Shown here one piece after another: positions 7,688-17,442 of a DNA stretch of 64,000 nucleotides (position 1 is its first letter; each line of letters starts with the position of its first letter). The notes under the pieces are model-generated. The model was not told the DNA's origin. It worked only from the letters and a program-made list of their open reading frames with translations, and did no database searches. This DNA is from Marinifilum sp. D737. Lineage in GTDB: Bacteria; Bacteroidota; Bacteroidia; Bacteroidales; Marinifilaceae. The translations under genes and the position numbers were made by a program. The stretch lies in the NCBI RefSeq assembly GCF_026672275.1, contig NZ_JANQCD010000016.1, positions 1 through 64,000 on the forward strand, written 5' to 3'.

Positions 7688-8704
7688 TTATAAAAATTTT
7701 GAATAGTTAATTATAGATTGTTTTCCTACTTTTTGGTAATCGAACATCATCGCGAATTGATATGCATTATGTGAAAGTCGAAGGTATTCCTCCAAACTTA
7801 CTTGTCCAATTTTCTTTATATAGTTTTCATCAAATTTGCACCCAAATTCAAACTTATACAATTCATCCAATAAGTTGGTTCCCTCTGACAAAATTTGAGG
7901 AACGCCATATTGACAACTCTCTAAAACGCTCATAGGAAATCCTTCAGATCTACTAGGTAAAATGGAAAAATAAGCACCTCTCAGAACTTTTTCTTTTTCC
8001 TCACCAAAAACAGGACCATTTAATATAACTATTTTGTCCAGTCCTGATTTTTTCGATATACCTTTAAGGTGATTTTTATACTCATTATCTGCCCCATAAA
8101 ACGTAAACTTAAGACCTGAACTCAATATAACTTCCTTATTTTCAACAATACTTTGAATAAGCAAATCCAGACCTTTTATTTTCTCAAGGTATCTACCAAG
8201 AAATACTATGTTCTTATTAGAATACCTTTGCGTTAATACACTATCATCAATTGAATCGTTTTGAACTTTTAGACAATTTCCTAAAACAAAGGATTCTTTT
8301 AAATTGTGAATACTTAATTTTTTTTCATTCTCTGTTAAATAATGCCCCACAACTTTAACTCGCAATAGCTTAACTGCTATAAAAAACAGATAATGATAAA
8401 TCTTCTTTTTTGTAGAGAAACCAAGCTCCCTGCTAAATGCACCCCTGGGAACAAGAACTATAGGTGTTTGCCTTTTTAAAAAGAACAGCAACAATATATA
8501 ATTAAACTTATAAAAGCTATGTAGACAAACCACATCGAACTTTCTTATCGCAGTAAAATCAATAAATAACTTTTTATATAAATTGAAAACAACAACATTA
8601 GATTCATTTTTCACCTGTCCCTCGATTAGATTGGGAACACTAAAACTCATCCCACTAACATTATTTTTTTTTAATGTAGTTAGATGTAATATATTCAAAT
8701 TCAT
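7688..8704 (-). CDS. family 4 glycosyltransferase
   Basis: 338 residues, GT-B fold. The N-terminal half (NILHLTTLKKNNVSGMSFSVPNLIEGQ...) is the acceptor domain. The C-terminal half has IVFLGRYLEKIKGLDLLIQSI and the GT4 PSRSEGFPMSVLESCQYGVPQI stretch with the EX7E pair. It is expected to add a hexose or N-acetylhexosamine in repeat-unit assembly. With the GT2 enzyme and the initiating transferase, only three sugar-adding enzymes are encoded here, so the repeat unit is probably a trisaccharide unless other loci contribute. Confidence 0.9.
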   Translation of the reverse strand: MNLNILHLTTLKKNNVSGMSFSVPNLIEGQVKNESNVVVFNLYKKLFIDFTAIRKFDVVCLHSFYKFNYILLLFFLKRQTPIVLVPRGAFSRELGFSTKKKIYHYLFFIAVKLLRVKVVGHYLTENEKKLSIHNLKESFVLGNCLKVQNDSIDDSVLTQRYSNKNIVFLGRYLEKIKGLDLLIQSIVENKEVILSSGLKFTFYGADNEYKNHLKGISKKSGLDKIVILNGPVFGEEKEKVLRGAYFSILPSRSEGFPMSVLESCQYGVPQILSEGTNLLDELYKFEFGCKFDENYIKKIGQVSLEEYLRLSHNAYQFAMMFDYQKVGKQSIINYSKFL

Positions 8705-8739
8705 TTAATATAAACTTTTCCAGATTACAATAAACAGTT

Positions 8740-9996
8740 TTAATTACTTAGTATGGGAAAATTATTTTTCTTCTCTCTTTCTACCAACCCAATAATCAAA
8801 CCAATAATAGACATTAATATTACACAATCCGCATCCAAATACACACCACTAAAAACAGATTTAATAACAAAAACTATCATGCAAGAAGTATAAGCGAGTA
8901 AATAATGTCGAAACTTTCTAAAAATTTGGACTAAGTAATGTAAAAGCGATAACAATATAAGTGCATAAATCGTTAACCCAATTAATCCAAAATCATATAT
9001 AAGTTCTAACCAATCAGAATGAGCGTATAATGCGATGCCAAATTTCTCTTTAGTTATAATAGTTGTAGAATAAAATCCGTGTCCAAATAAAATCTCTAAA
9101 ATTGATTCAGAATTATACCATCCCTTAAATACAGTCATATACAATAACGCTCTTCCTGAAGTTCCGTCTCCACTTTCAAACCTCCCAAGGATTATATCAT
9201 AGTAATTAAGCAATACATTATATAATCCAACAAGAACAGCCATAATTATCAGGATCTTTAATCCTTTCACCAATATATTTCTACTCTTCATTTTAAAAAA
9301 AGAGTACATTAATAAAATGAAAGGTAAGGACACAGCGATAATTGCCCCTCTTTTTCTTGAAAATAGAATTAAAAGAAATGCAATAATAATTATAGGAATA
9401 GACATTTTTTTACGAGCAAATAAAATAAATGCTGGAAATAAAATGGCTAACATATAACCTAAATTATCTCCTCCTAGACCCGCAACATCACCATACTCAC
9501 TTAAATCTCTCATAAAGGAAAAGACAAATTTTAGTGATGATATAATAAAAGTTAAAACGAAGAATAAATACAAGTCCTTTTCCTTTACTTGCTTTTTATA
9601 ACCTATATAATAGAAAAAGCAGAACGACAATAACACGTTCAAAGAGACCAAGACATTTTGAAAAAAGAAAGAAAAAATCGAATATAGTAAAAGCACATAA
9701 CAGAATAATACAATTAATGTATTAGGTAACGGTCCAACTCCCTTAATACACTGAACCTTTACACTGTAATAAACAAGTGCAACAAAAAGACTCAGCTTAA
9801 AGACTTGTTGCAACATTCTGTAAATTGGAACATCATTAACAGCACCTAATGTATTTATCATTAATAAAATAACAAACACAACCAATACTCCCAATTTTGT
9901 TTTATCAGCATAAATATAATGCATTCTTTCTTTAATCATCTTGCTCGGAGGTATTATAAGAAACAGCTGCACAAGTATATCTCGAAATACTTTCAA
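8740..9996 (-). CDS. wzy: O-antigen polymerase/ligase-like membrane protein (Wzy)
   Basis: 418 residues with about 11-12 hydrophobic segments and a large loop containing LGRFESGDGTSGRALLYMTVFKGW followed by FGHGFYSTTI, the pattern of the O-antigen polymerase/ligase (Wzy_C) family. It should polymerise undecaprenyl-linked repeat units in the periplasm. The ORF opens with TTG at 9996, immediately after an in-frame stop; the next Met codon is at 9939, so the start is uncertain. The position between glycosyltransferase and flippase genes supports polymerase over WaaL-type ligase. Confidence 0.85.
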   Translation of the reverse strand: MKVFRDILVQLFLIIPPSKMIKERMHYIYADKTKLGVLVVFVILLMINTLGAVNDVPIYRMLQQVFKLSLFVALVYYSVKVQCIKGVGPLPNTLIVLFCYVLLLYSIFSFFFQNVLVSLNVLLSFCFFYYIGYKKQVKEKDLYLFFVLTFIISSLKFVFSFMRDLSEYGDVAGLGGDNLGYMLAILFPAFILFARKKMSIPIIIIAFLLILFSRKRGAIIAVSLPFILLMYSFFKMKSRNILVKGLKILIIMAVLVGLYNVLLNYYDIILGRFESGDGTSGRALLYMTVFKGWYNSESILEILFGHGFYSTTIITKEKFGIALYAHSDWLELIYDFGLIGLTIYALILLSLLHYLVQIFRKFRHYLLAYTSCMIVFVIKSVFSGVYLDADCVILMSIIGLIIGLVEREKKNNFPILSN

Positions 9997-10020
9997 TCAT
10001 TAACGACATAAAAACATGTA

Positions 10021-11049
10021 CTAATTATTATTGTGATCTTTGAGAAATTGTTCTAGAATCAATTCCTCCAAAGTAAAGTCTTCATGAACCAGTTCTAATT
10101 CTCTATTCCAGTAAAATGAACCATCGCCACCATCAAAACCAAAGCAATATGAAATCTCAACAATATGTGGATTACCTTCCTTATCCAAAACAAAATCGAA
10201 CGACATAGATTGTGCTTTTAGTCTTTTTTGAATATCAAAGGCAACTTTCACTAAAAACTCTGGAATCAAAGTTGGATCTTCATAGGACATTCCCGCCCCT
10301 GACGCTCGAAAATCATTTTCACGAACTTTTCTCATGCTTCCCCATGCACGATCACCTACAACCACAATTCGGTAATCACAATCAGCACCAGCAATAAATT
10401 CTTGAAAATATACGTATCCCTTTTCTTTAGGAAACTGTTTTCTAGCGTGAGTCATATATTTCACAAAATTTGGCAATCGCTTTAATCGATTTAACACATC
10501 ACCTCTTTTTCTTGAAACCTTGAGTTTTGTCGACACGTCTGCTAGAATTTTGGGTGCTGGAGACAAGCCAGAACTAAACATTTTATTACAATATTTCTTA
10601 GCCTGTCTAAAATTTTTCAATAGAACGACATTATAAGAACCTGCACCTCTTCTTAGCTTAGCTACAATAGGATATTCGGCCTCATCCCTCAGCCACTTCA
10701 TAGCAGTATCCTTGTGATAAAACGGCCAAGATTTTACTACAGGAGCATCTATGGCTTCTAAAATGTATTTTTCAGCAACTTTATCATCAAAATACCAACC
10801 TGTATTAAAATCAGGATATACTTTAATATCACAACTGCCTAGCGAATACAATACATTTCTTGCCATTAAAATATCTTCCGGCAAATTATGATTAAAGTGC
10901 CATAAAAAATGTGTTACATTTTCATTCTTCAGATATTCAATTATATCAGCACTATAGGCATCGACTGTAATATAATTTAATCCATTAGCTTCACAGTATT
11001 TAATGCTCTTTTCATTTAATCCTGTGCCATTATGAATTGCTATTTTCAT
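10021..11049 (-). CDS. ATP-grasp ligase (RimK-like) of the polysaccharide locus
   Basis: 342 residues, soluble. ATP-grasp features seen: YPIVAKLRRGAGSYNVVLL (glycine-rich loop), YFQEFIAGADCDYRIVVVGDRAWG (typical QEFI...D-R-V-V-G block) and the metal-binding HIVEISYCFG near the C-terminus. Such enzymes join a carboxylate to an amine or thiol through an acyl phosphate. In a locus that makes a uronic acid sugar it may form an amide on the uronate or attach an amino acid, but that is inference. It overlaps the end of the flippase gene by 20 bp, so the two are co-translated. Confidence 0.85.
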   Translation of the reverse strand: MKIAIHNGTGLNEKSIKYCEANGLNYITVDAYSADIIEYLKNENVTHFLWHFNHNLPEDILMARNVLYSLGSCDIKVYPDFNTGWYFDDKVAEKYILEAIDAPVVKSWPFYHKDTAMKWLRDEAEYPIVAKLRRGAGSYNVVLLKNFRQAKKYCNKMFSSGLSPAPKILADVSTKLKVSRKRGDVLNRLKRLPNFVKYMTHARKQFPKEKGYVYFQEFIAGADCDYRIVVVGDRAWGSMRKVRENDFRASGAGMSYEDPTLIPEFLVKVAFDIQKRLKAQSMSFDFVLDKEGNPHIVEISYCFGFDGGDGSFYWNRELELVHEDFTLEELILEQFLKDHNNN

Positions 11050-12301
11050 CTTGTTTCATTTTTTTAAATTTATAGAATAGACCACCTCCCATTATAGCTC
11101 TTGATAAAGTCAAATTTAATGCAGCTCCAACTATGCCAAAATAATAGATCAATGGGAAAGCACTCACAAACCCGATTATTGAAGCCACAAAAGTATTTTT
11201 CATTACCAGTCGATCCATTCTCATAACAATAAAGTAGTTCAAACCGTAAATTTCATACAAAGTAATTACAAATATACTTATAGATAATATGGTTAAAACA
11301 CCAAAAGCATACTCATAATCTATCGCTAGATACCAAAAAATCAATTTATAAAAAATGATTGGCCCCAAAGTTAAAACCAAGCCACATAGCAACATACTCT
11401 TCTCAAACTTACTAAATGCCTCTTTTACGCGATTGAGATATGGAAAGAAAACTCTTGAAACGATTCCAATTAAGGTAACACCTAACTCAGCAATTTTTTT
11501 TATAGCATCATACGTACCGACACTACTATTACCAATTATAACTCCTAGCAAAAAAGTACTAGTATTATTGTACAGATTAGGCATAAATTGATTAATAAAT
11601 ATCGGATAATTATCAACCAAAGTCTTTCTCATTCGAGAAAAGCCAATCCAATAGATCTTTAATTTATACTTTGAAATTAAAACATATTGTCCTATAATAC
11701 CTGATATTAAAAAACCAAGACTCTGAAAAAGAGGATAAAGCCAATAATCTTCAGGTTTTTTAATGAATAGGAAAATACCAATGGCAAAAAAAACTTTAAT
11801 GCTAACATTAAAGATTGTAATGTATTTCATCTTCTCGATTCCCTGAAAAAACCATTCTGGAAAAAGTGCATACCCCACTATAATTGGTGCTGTTAAGAAA
11901 AACACATTACTTTCAGCAAAAAATGGTTTATAAAACCATACAATTAAAGAAATTATAATTAAAGACATGACACATAAGGCCATCTTAACTAGCATCACCC
12001 TACTATAAATAAGAGAAATAGATTTCAAATTTCCTCTATGAATTGAAACCTCTCTCGTAGCGGTAACCCTGAAACTATAATCGGTTATTGTAATAAAGTA
12101 ATTTATTAAAGAAAATGCTAATACAACTGTTCCGTAATTGAATGTCCCAAGAACTCTCAAAAGATAAGGTAAAGTAATTAGAGGCACTATAATACTTACA
12201 ACCTGTAGAGCTGAAAGAGAAATAAAGTTTTCAAGCAAAGTTCTTATATCTCTATTCGCTAACTTCTCTTTAAATATGTCAATTAATCCTGATAAAACCA
12301 T
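11030..12301 (-). CDS. wzx: Wzx-type lipid-linked oligosaccharide flippase
   Basis: 423 residues, about 12 hydrophobic segments, MATE/MVF-type polysaccharide biosynthesis family. The N-terminal block LENFISLSALQVVSIIVPLITLPYLLRVLGTFNYGTVVLA is characteristic. It should flip the undecaprenyl-diphosphate repeat unit to the periplasm for Wzy. It sits next to wzy and the ATP-grasp gene. Confidence 0.92.
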   Translation of the reverse strand: MVLSGLIDIFKEKLANRDIRTLLENFISLSALQVVSIIVPLITLPYLLRVLGTFNYGTVVLAFSLINYFITITDYSFRVTATREVSIHRGNLKSISLIYSRVMLVKMALCVMSLIIISLIVWFYKPFFAESNVFFLTAPIIVGYALFPEWFFQGIEKMKYITIFNVSIKVFFAIGIFLFIKKPEDYWLYPLFQSLGFLISGIIGQYVLISKYKLKIYWIGFSRMRKTLVDNYPIFINQFMPNLYNNTSTFLLGVIIGNSSVGTYDAIKKIAELGVTLIGIVSRVFFPYLNRVKEAFSKFEKSMLLCGLVLTLGPIIFYKLIFWYLAIDYEYAFGVLTILSISIFVITLYEIYGLNYFIVMRMDRLVMKNTFVASIIGFVSAFPLIYYFGIVGAALNLTLSRAIMGGGLFYKFKKMKQDENSNS

Positions 12302-12308
12302 GCGTAAA

Positions 12309-13331
12309 CTAACCTATCAAATATCGTCCAACTTTAGTCTTCAAAAAACTTATTACAATAAGAGATGTAACAGATAATGTTATAATCAGAATGTAAAATG
12401 GAAATACAAACGATGATACCTTTTCTGATAAGGATGTGAAATCAATCAACCAAACTAACACAAATTGATGCACAACATATATACCATAGGACCAATCATT
12501 TAAATATAAAAATACTTTACTAAGAGTATTTCTATTTACTAAATATTTATTGACAAATCCAAATAGTGATAGGATACCCAAAACAGACAAAGGTACCTTT
12601 AATGCAAAAAGAATAACTTTTAAAACCATAGTCGGCTCATAGCTATATTTTATGAAATAGAATAGGCCAAAAGAAATTAGAAATAACAATGTTATAATCA
12701 GCACATTTCTATATGAACTTAAAAATTGGGTTAACAGATTCTTATTAGCCACATATAAATACCCTAAATAGAAATATAGCAAGTATGACATCATGGAAGA
12801 AATTCCAAAAACATTCGGTACTAATGGTGAGACAAAAAGGAGTAAACCAGCAAGTAATATAATCCAAAATGGTTTCTTCATAAGAATATTAGTTGTATAA
12901 TACGCCACAATATAGCAAGCAAAAATCATTGGTAGAAACCATAAATGACCAACTCCATTAGATATTACAAGAAGTGAATCAATTAGACTATAATCTTTTT
13001 GCGCATATTCAAAAAGAAGATAATATAACAAACCAAAAAGAAGACAGGGCAAATAAATTCTTTTAAATTTCTTTGCTATAAATTTCTTTGGATCATCTTT
13101 CCTCCCTAATGTTATTGTTTGATATCCGAATAGGTAACCTGAAACAAACACAAAAGCTTGCAATTGAAAGCTAATAAAAAATGGATTTATCCATTGATAA
13201 AAAGTAACATCAAGAATATGTCCAGGCTTTTCCCAAACTCCTGAATAAATGGCAAATGAGTGTCCTATTACAATACTCAATATGCATAATGGACGAATAA
13301 TTGCAATATCTGTTAATACTTTTTTTTGCAT
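12309..13331 (-). CDS. acyltransferase-3 family membrane acyltransferase (OafA/WecH-like)
   Basis: 340 residues, about 10 membrane segments. The start IAIIRPLCILSIVIGHSFAIY carries the conserved R and H of the family, followed by FQLQAFVFVSGYLFGYQ. These enzymes O-acetylate (or otherwise acylate) surface sugars using cytoplasmic acyl-CoA. It is 8 bp from the flippase gene in the same operon, so it probably O-acylates the repeat unit. Confidence 0.9.
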   Translation of the reverse strand: MQKKVLTDIAIIRPLCILSIVIGHSFAIYSGVWEKPGHILDVTFYQWINPFFISFQLQAFVFVSGYLFGYQTITLGRKDDPKKFIAKKFKRIYLPCLLFGLLYYLLFEYAQKDYSLIDSLLVISNGVGHLWFLPMIFACYIVAYYTTNILMKKPFWIILLAGLLLFVSPLVPNVFGISSMMSYLLYFYLGYLYVANKNLLTQFLSSYRNVLIITLLFLISFGLFYFIKYSYEPTMVLKVILFALKVPLSVLGILSLFGFVNKYLVNRNTLSKVFLYLNDWSYGIYVVHQFVLVWLIDFTSLSEKVSSFVFPFYILIITLSVTSLIVISFLKTKVGRYLIG

Positions 13332-13382
13332 ATATGTTTTTTAAGGGATAATTGAAAAGTTATCAAAATCAATACAAGGAAA

Positions 13383-14393
13383 TTATTTTAAATTTTCCCA
13401 ATACCATTTGCATGCTTCACTTAAACCTAATCGAATATCATACTCAGGATCATATCCTAGAATGGATCTACCTTTATCAATATTTGCAAGAGAATGAGGA
13501 ATATCTCCTACTCTATTCTCTCCATGTATAACATCCACATTTAATATTTCTGAATCAAACTTTGATAAGTTTTCTTTAAGAATATTGAACAATTGATTTA
13601 AATCCGTACGATCTCCGTATGCAACATTAAAAACACTTTTACTACCAACTCCAACCTCTAGTATCTTATCATAAGAAACGATTGCAGCTAATTGATTTGC
13701 CTGAATAACATTTTCCACATAAGTGAAATCTCTTGAAAACTTACCATCTCCATTAATGACAGGACTTTCATGGGCCATTAGCTGCATTACAAATTTCGGA
13801 ATCACAGCAGCATATGCTCCATTGGGATCTTGTCTTCTTCCGAAAACATTAAAATATCTTAAACCTACAGTCTCAATTCCATATGTATCTGTAAAGTTTT
13901 GAGCATAAATTTCATTTGCATACTTGGTAATGGCATATGGAGACAAAGGATTTCCAATAATATGCTCCACTTTAGGCATGATAGTTGAATCTCCATAAGT
14001 AGAAGAGGATGCTGCATATACAAAGCGTTTCACTCCTTCTTCTTTTGCTGCAAATAACATTTTCACAAACCCACCAATATTTACATCGGTTGAAGTCATA
14101 GGGTCCTTTATTGATCGAGGAACAGACCCTAAAGCGGCCTGGTGAAGCACATAATCACACCCTTTAACTGCTTTTACACAGTCCTCAAAATTACGAATAT
14201 CCCCCTCAATCAAGGTAAAATCCTTATTCTGCAAGGCAAGCTCTAAATTTTCTCTTTTCCCAGTAGCAAAATTATCCAAACAAACTACTTGATTTCCTTG
14301 CTCTAAAAGTCTATCAACAAGATTGGAGCCAATAAAACCAGCTCCACCCGTTACTAATACTTTTGAGTTCTCAATGATTCTCTTATCAGTCAT
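13383..14393 (-). CDS. UDP-N-acetylglucosamine 4-epimerase (WbpP/TviC-like)
   Basis: 336 residues, extended SDR. NAD-binding TGGAGFIGS at 15-23, the SSSTYGD substrate loop (130-135) and the YxxxK pair Tyr153/Lys157 in SPYAITKYANE. HQAALGSVPRSIKDP and GLRYFNVFGRRQDPNGAYAAVIP closely match the WbpP/TviC group, which interconverts UDP-GlcNAc and UDP-GalNAc (or their uronic acids). It overlaps the dehydrogenase gene by 1 bp. Together they supply UDP-GalNAcA. Confidence 0.92.
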   Translation of the reverse strand: MTDKRIIENSKVLVTGGAGFIGSNLVDRLLEQGNQVVCLDNFATGKRENLELALQNKDFTLIEGDIRNFEDCVKAVKGCDYVLHQAALGSVPRSIKDPMTSTDVNIGGFVKMLFAAKEEGVKRFVYAASSSTYGDSTIMPKVEHIIGNPLSPYAITKYANEIYAQNFTDTYGIETVGLRYFNVFGRRQDPNGAYAAVIPKFVMQLMAHESPVINGDGKFSRDFTYVENVIQANQLAAIVSYDKILEVGVGSKSVFNVAYGDRTDLNQLFNILKENLSKFDSEILNVDVIHGENRVGDIPHSLANIDKGRSILGYDPEYDIRLGLSEACKWYWENLK

Positions 14394-15676
14394 TATAATC
14401 TACCGTCTATCAATTCCTTATTCCAAATTCCCTTAATGTCATAAATCACCGAATCATGACCATTACGTAGTTGCGTGAGGTCTAGGTCTCTAAATTCATT
14501 ATGTGCTACCGCAAGCGTTACAGCATCATACTTCACACCCGCATAAGAATCAACCAAATCTAGATTATATTCCTCTTTAACTTCTTCTTTGTTAGCCCAT
14601 GGATCATACACTTCTACCTTACATCCATATTCTTTCAACTCATTGATCACATCAATCGCCTTGGTATTTCGGATATCCGGACAGTTCTCCTTAAAAGTTA
14701 TTCCCAACACCAATACTTTGGCATTACGAACGGCATGCCCTTTAGCAATCATCTTCTTGACGATTTGAGATGCAACCCAAGCTCCCATTCCATCATTCAT
14801 ACGACGTCCAGCCAAGATAATCTCAGGGTTGTAACCTGTTTCCTGAGCTTTTTGCGCCAAATAGTAAGGATCAACACCAATACAGTGTCCACCAACCAAA
14901 CCAGGTGTAAATGGTAGGAAATTCCACTTTGTACTTGCTGCTTCTAAAACATCTTTCGTGTCGATACCAAGATTCGAGAAAATCTTTGCCAACTCATTTA
15001 CAAAAGCAATATTGATATCGCGTTGTGAGTTTTCAATCACTTTTGCCGCTTCTGCAACCTTAATGGTAGGAGCCAAATGAGTACCTGCAACAATTACTGA
15101 TTGGTACAATTCATCAACCTTTTTACCGATCTCAGGAGTTGAACCAGAGGTAACTTTCTTAATTTTAGTAACCGTATGTAGCTTATCTCCCGGATTGATT
15201 CGCTCAGGAGAGTATCCCACAAAGAAATCCTTATTAAATTTCATACCTGATACTTTCTCCAATACAGGCACACAGTCATCCTCAGTTGCTCCAGGATAAA
15301 CAGTGGACTCATAAATCACAACATCATCCTTTGATAATACTCGCCCAACAGTTTCTGAAGCTTTTACAAGAGGTGTTAGAACTGGACGGTTGTTCTTGTC
15401 TGTAGGCGTTGGAACTGTGATTATATAATAATTACAGTCCTTTAAACAATCATTAGTAGTAGTTAAGAACAGCCCATCGCCTAGTTCGTCTACCAATACT
15501 GATTTTAAATTTTCATTATCTACCTCCAAAGTTGAATCAACACCCGAGTTCAATTCATCGACACGCTCTTGGTTGATATCAAATCCTACAACCTGAAATT
15601 TCTTCGCAAACTCAACAGCTAAAGGTAGACCAACATACCCAAGACCAATAATTGCAACTTTTATATTTTTATCCAT
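14393..15676 (-). CDS. UDP-N-acetyl-D-galactosamine/glucosamine 6-dehydrogenase (WbpO/TviB-like)
   Basis: 427 residues, UDP-glucose/GDP-mannose dehydrogenase family. NAD-binding GLGYVGLPLA at 11-20, the YESTVYPGATEDDCVPVLE block (~122-140) and catalytic Cys265 in GLVGGHCIGVDPYY, then VLVLGITFKENCPDIRNTK. These match the TviB/WbpO branch, which oxidises C6 of UDP-HexNAc to the uronic acid in two NAD+-dependent steps. It is coupled to the epimerase gene downstream by a 1-bp overlap. Confidence 0.93.
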   Translation of the reverse strand: MDKNIKVAIIGLGYVGLPLAVEFAKKFQVVGFDINQERVDELNSGVDSTLEVDNENLKSVLVDELGDGLFLTTTNDCLKDCNYYIITVPTPTDKNNRPVLTPLVKASETVGRVLSKDDVVIYESTVYPGATEDDCVPVLEKVSGMKFNKDFFVGYSPERINPGDKLHTVTKIKKVTSGSTPEIGKKVDELYQSVIVAGTHLAPTIKVAEAAKVIENSQRDINIAFVNELAKIFSNLGIDTKDVLEAASTKWNFLPFTPGLVGGHCIGVDPYYLAQKAQETGYNPEIILAGRRMNDGMGAWVASQIVKKMIAKGHAVRNAKVLVLGITFKENCPDIRNTKAIDVINELKEYGCKVEVYDPWANKEEVKEEYNLDLVDSYAGVKYDAVTLAVAHNEFRDLDLTQLRNGHDSVIYDIKGIWNKELIDGRL

Positions 15677-15817
15677 GATTTTATTAATTGTTATGGGATT
15701 ATTTTTATTAATTATAATTAGACATATTCATAAGATTCAAATAGCTAACCAGAAAAGAATTGATCACAAACATCTTTTTCAAACAATCACTCTCTTATCG
15801 TTGTATTTATCAATCGC

Positions 15818-16963
15818 TTATTCAACTTTTTCTTCTAACCACACAATCTTAGCTTTAGCAATAAGTTGTTTTCCATATACCAAACTCACTCCAATAACAC
15901 CTCCAAAAAATGTCCATATTACCAAAATCATGGAACGTTTAGGCTTAGATTTATCATATGGAATTACAACAGGTTTTATAATAGTAAAAACCGGTGTATC
16001 TTCCTTAACCTGTATTTTCTGTTTTTCCAACTGTTTGGCCAACTCAGAATAAACTCCATAAACCAAATTATAATCAGCGGTTAACCTTTCCAGTTCTGTT
16101 TGTGCAGTAGCTTTACTAACATTTTTATTCCGATCTAAAAAGCTTGCTAAATTCTTTTGAGCCTTTATCGACTCCATTTTTTTCTCAGCGTACCTTTCTT
16201 CTACAAATGACAGTTGATCATTTGCTTTTTGAATTTTAAAATCTGTAATGGCATCTTGCAATAGTATTTGTGCCTTCTGTACCATTTGAGCAGCTGCCTT
16301 AGCTTCCGGCATCTGTGCGGAGAGATATATGTAGCCATCTTTATCATTTACTTCTAAAGATAATTGCGACAACAAGATCTTGATTAACTTTTTCTCAACA
16401 AATGATATTGACTGCAAACCCTCTTCTGAATTCAATTCAACATTTACATTAGCAGATGTATTTCCTTTGATAGCCCCAATAATTAAACCTGGCAATCCGA
16501 CAGTATAATTCTTTATATAACCAAACAACCCAGGCTTATAAATTTCATTGTAGTATGTTGCAAAGGTTACTTTGCCCTCTTGTCCTTTTATTGTCAAAGG
16601 TGTTTTCATCATTTCCTTTAAAAAGGGCACACTCTCCATTAACTTAGGGTAAAGTGTTGGAGGGATATCTGATCCACCTCCCATAGATCCAAGATTAATT
16701 CCAGCCATTGCAGCTAAACCACCTAAACTTCCTCCCAGCTTTGATCCACCTTCAGCAGATTGCGGCACCATGGTACAGGAAGCGGTGTATTCTTTTTCTG
16801 AGAAGATGGCTACGAATAGGCCCATAAACATGAAGATGACGGTTGTTTTGATGACGGTCTTTCTGCCTTCCCATAGGGTTTTGGCGAGTGCAATTAGGTC
16901 GATTTCGTCTTCGTGCTGAGAACGAATTGCATCGGTTTGGTTTGTGTCTTTTATATTGGTCAT
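15818..16963 (-). CDS. wzz: Wzz-family polysaccharide chain-length determinant (no kinase domain)
   Basis: 381 residues. It has the usual Wzz layout: a cytoplasmic N-terminus, a membrane helix (~36-56), a large periplasmic part including coiled coils (~225-320), a proline-containing KPVVIPYDKSKPKR segment and a second membrane helix (~343-363). The C-terminal tyrosine-kinase domain of Wzc is absent, and no kinase gene is in the locus. A glycine-rich stretch (GGSKLGGSLGGLAAMAGINLG) follows the first helix region. It sets chain length with Wzy and probably contacts the SLBB export protein. The heptamer-rich spacer begins just upstream of its start. Confidence 0.92.
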   Translation of the reverse strand: MTNIKDTNQTDAIRSQHEDEIDLIALAKTLWEGRKTVIKTTVIFMFMGLFVAIFSEKEYTASCTMVPQSAEGGSKLGGSLGGLAAMAGINLGSMGGGSDIPPTLYPKLMESVPFLKEMMKTPLTIKGQEGKVTFATYYNEIYKPGLFGYIKNYTVGLPGLIIGAIKGNTSANVNVELNSEEGLQSISFVEKKLIKILLSQLSLEVNDKDGYIYLSAQMPEAKAAAQMVQKAQILLQDAITDFKIQKANDQLSFVEERYAEKKMESIKAQKNLASFLDRNKNVSKATAQTELERLTADYNLVYGVYSELAKQLEKQKIQVKEDTPVFTIIKPVVIPYDKSKPKRSMILVIWTFFGGVIGVSLVYGKQLIAKAKIVWLEEKVE

Positions 16964-17069
16964 TATATCTTTTTATTTGGTCATTGGTTAACTGGTCACT
17001 TGTCATTGGTTGAATCGTCACTCGTCACTTGGACTATTGACTACTGACCATTGACCAGTGTACCATTGA
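16964..17069. repeat. heptamer-type repeat spacer (left of the four-helix gene)
   Basis: The whole gap is made of degenerate 7-bp units such as TTGGTCA, CTGGTCA and GACTATT. It contains the left copy (16993-17043) of a perfect 51-bp direct repeat whose other copy is at 17495-17545. Confidence 0.85.
16993..17043. repeat. 51-bp direct repeat, left copy
   Basis: Begins TGGTCACTTGTCATTGG and ends GGACTATTGACTA. Base for base identical to 17495-17545. The two copies bracket the 118-residue four-helix-bundle gene. Confidence 0.95.
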
Positions 17070-17426
17070 CTATCTTTTTCCAATTGATCGAATGTATGCA
17101 TTTAGCATTTTTGCTATCCGGATACTTTCTTCTTTCAAATCCTTATAAATGGCTTCATCAATTAAGTCTCTATCATTAGCTTTTCTCAACCAATTTTGAG
17201 TTTCATACAAAGATCCACGAGCGTAAAACAAAAAATTCTTATTTTCCTTATAATGGTATCGTCCGTATCCTTCACTAATATTAGCTGATATTGAATCGGC
17301 CGATCTTACCAATTGCTTTCCTATTGTCGACTTTTCGAAATACTGCCAGGCATCCACCAATTTCCAAATCTTCTCTTCAAAAGAATAGGCCAATTGATAA
17401 ACTTGTAAATCTTTTAAGTCTGACAT
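17070..17426 (-). CDS. four-helix-bundle protein (S23/TIGR02436-type)
   Basis: 118 residues, a complete single-domain four-helix-bundle family member. LKDLQVYQLAYSFEEKIW, QLVRSADSISANISEGYGR and FLFYARGSLYETQNWLRKA are the family's conserved positions. The family was first met as reading frames in 23S rRNA intervening sequences and is widespread in Bacteroidota. Its function is unknown. Here it interrupts the export/chain-length pair (SLBB protein and Wzz) and is bracketed by heptamer arrays with a 51-bp perfect direct repeat. That suggests it arrived, or can leave, as a cassette. It need not have a role in polysaccharide synthesis. Confidence 0.9.
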   Translation of the reverse strand: MSDLKDLQVYQLAYSFEEKIWKLVDAWQYFEKSTIGKQLVRSADSISANISEGYGRYHYKENKNFLFYARGSLYETQNWLRKANDRDLIDEAIYKDLKEESIRIAKMLNAYIRSIGKR

Positions 17427-17442
17427 AACTTTATTCGTTTAA

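Noticed and set aside
15675-16084. Plus-strand frames opposite wzz
   Set aside because: They overlap the well-supported Wzz gene on the other strand and have no family features.
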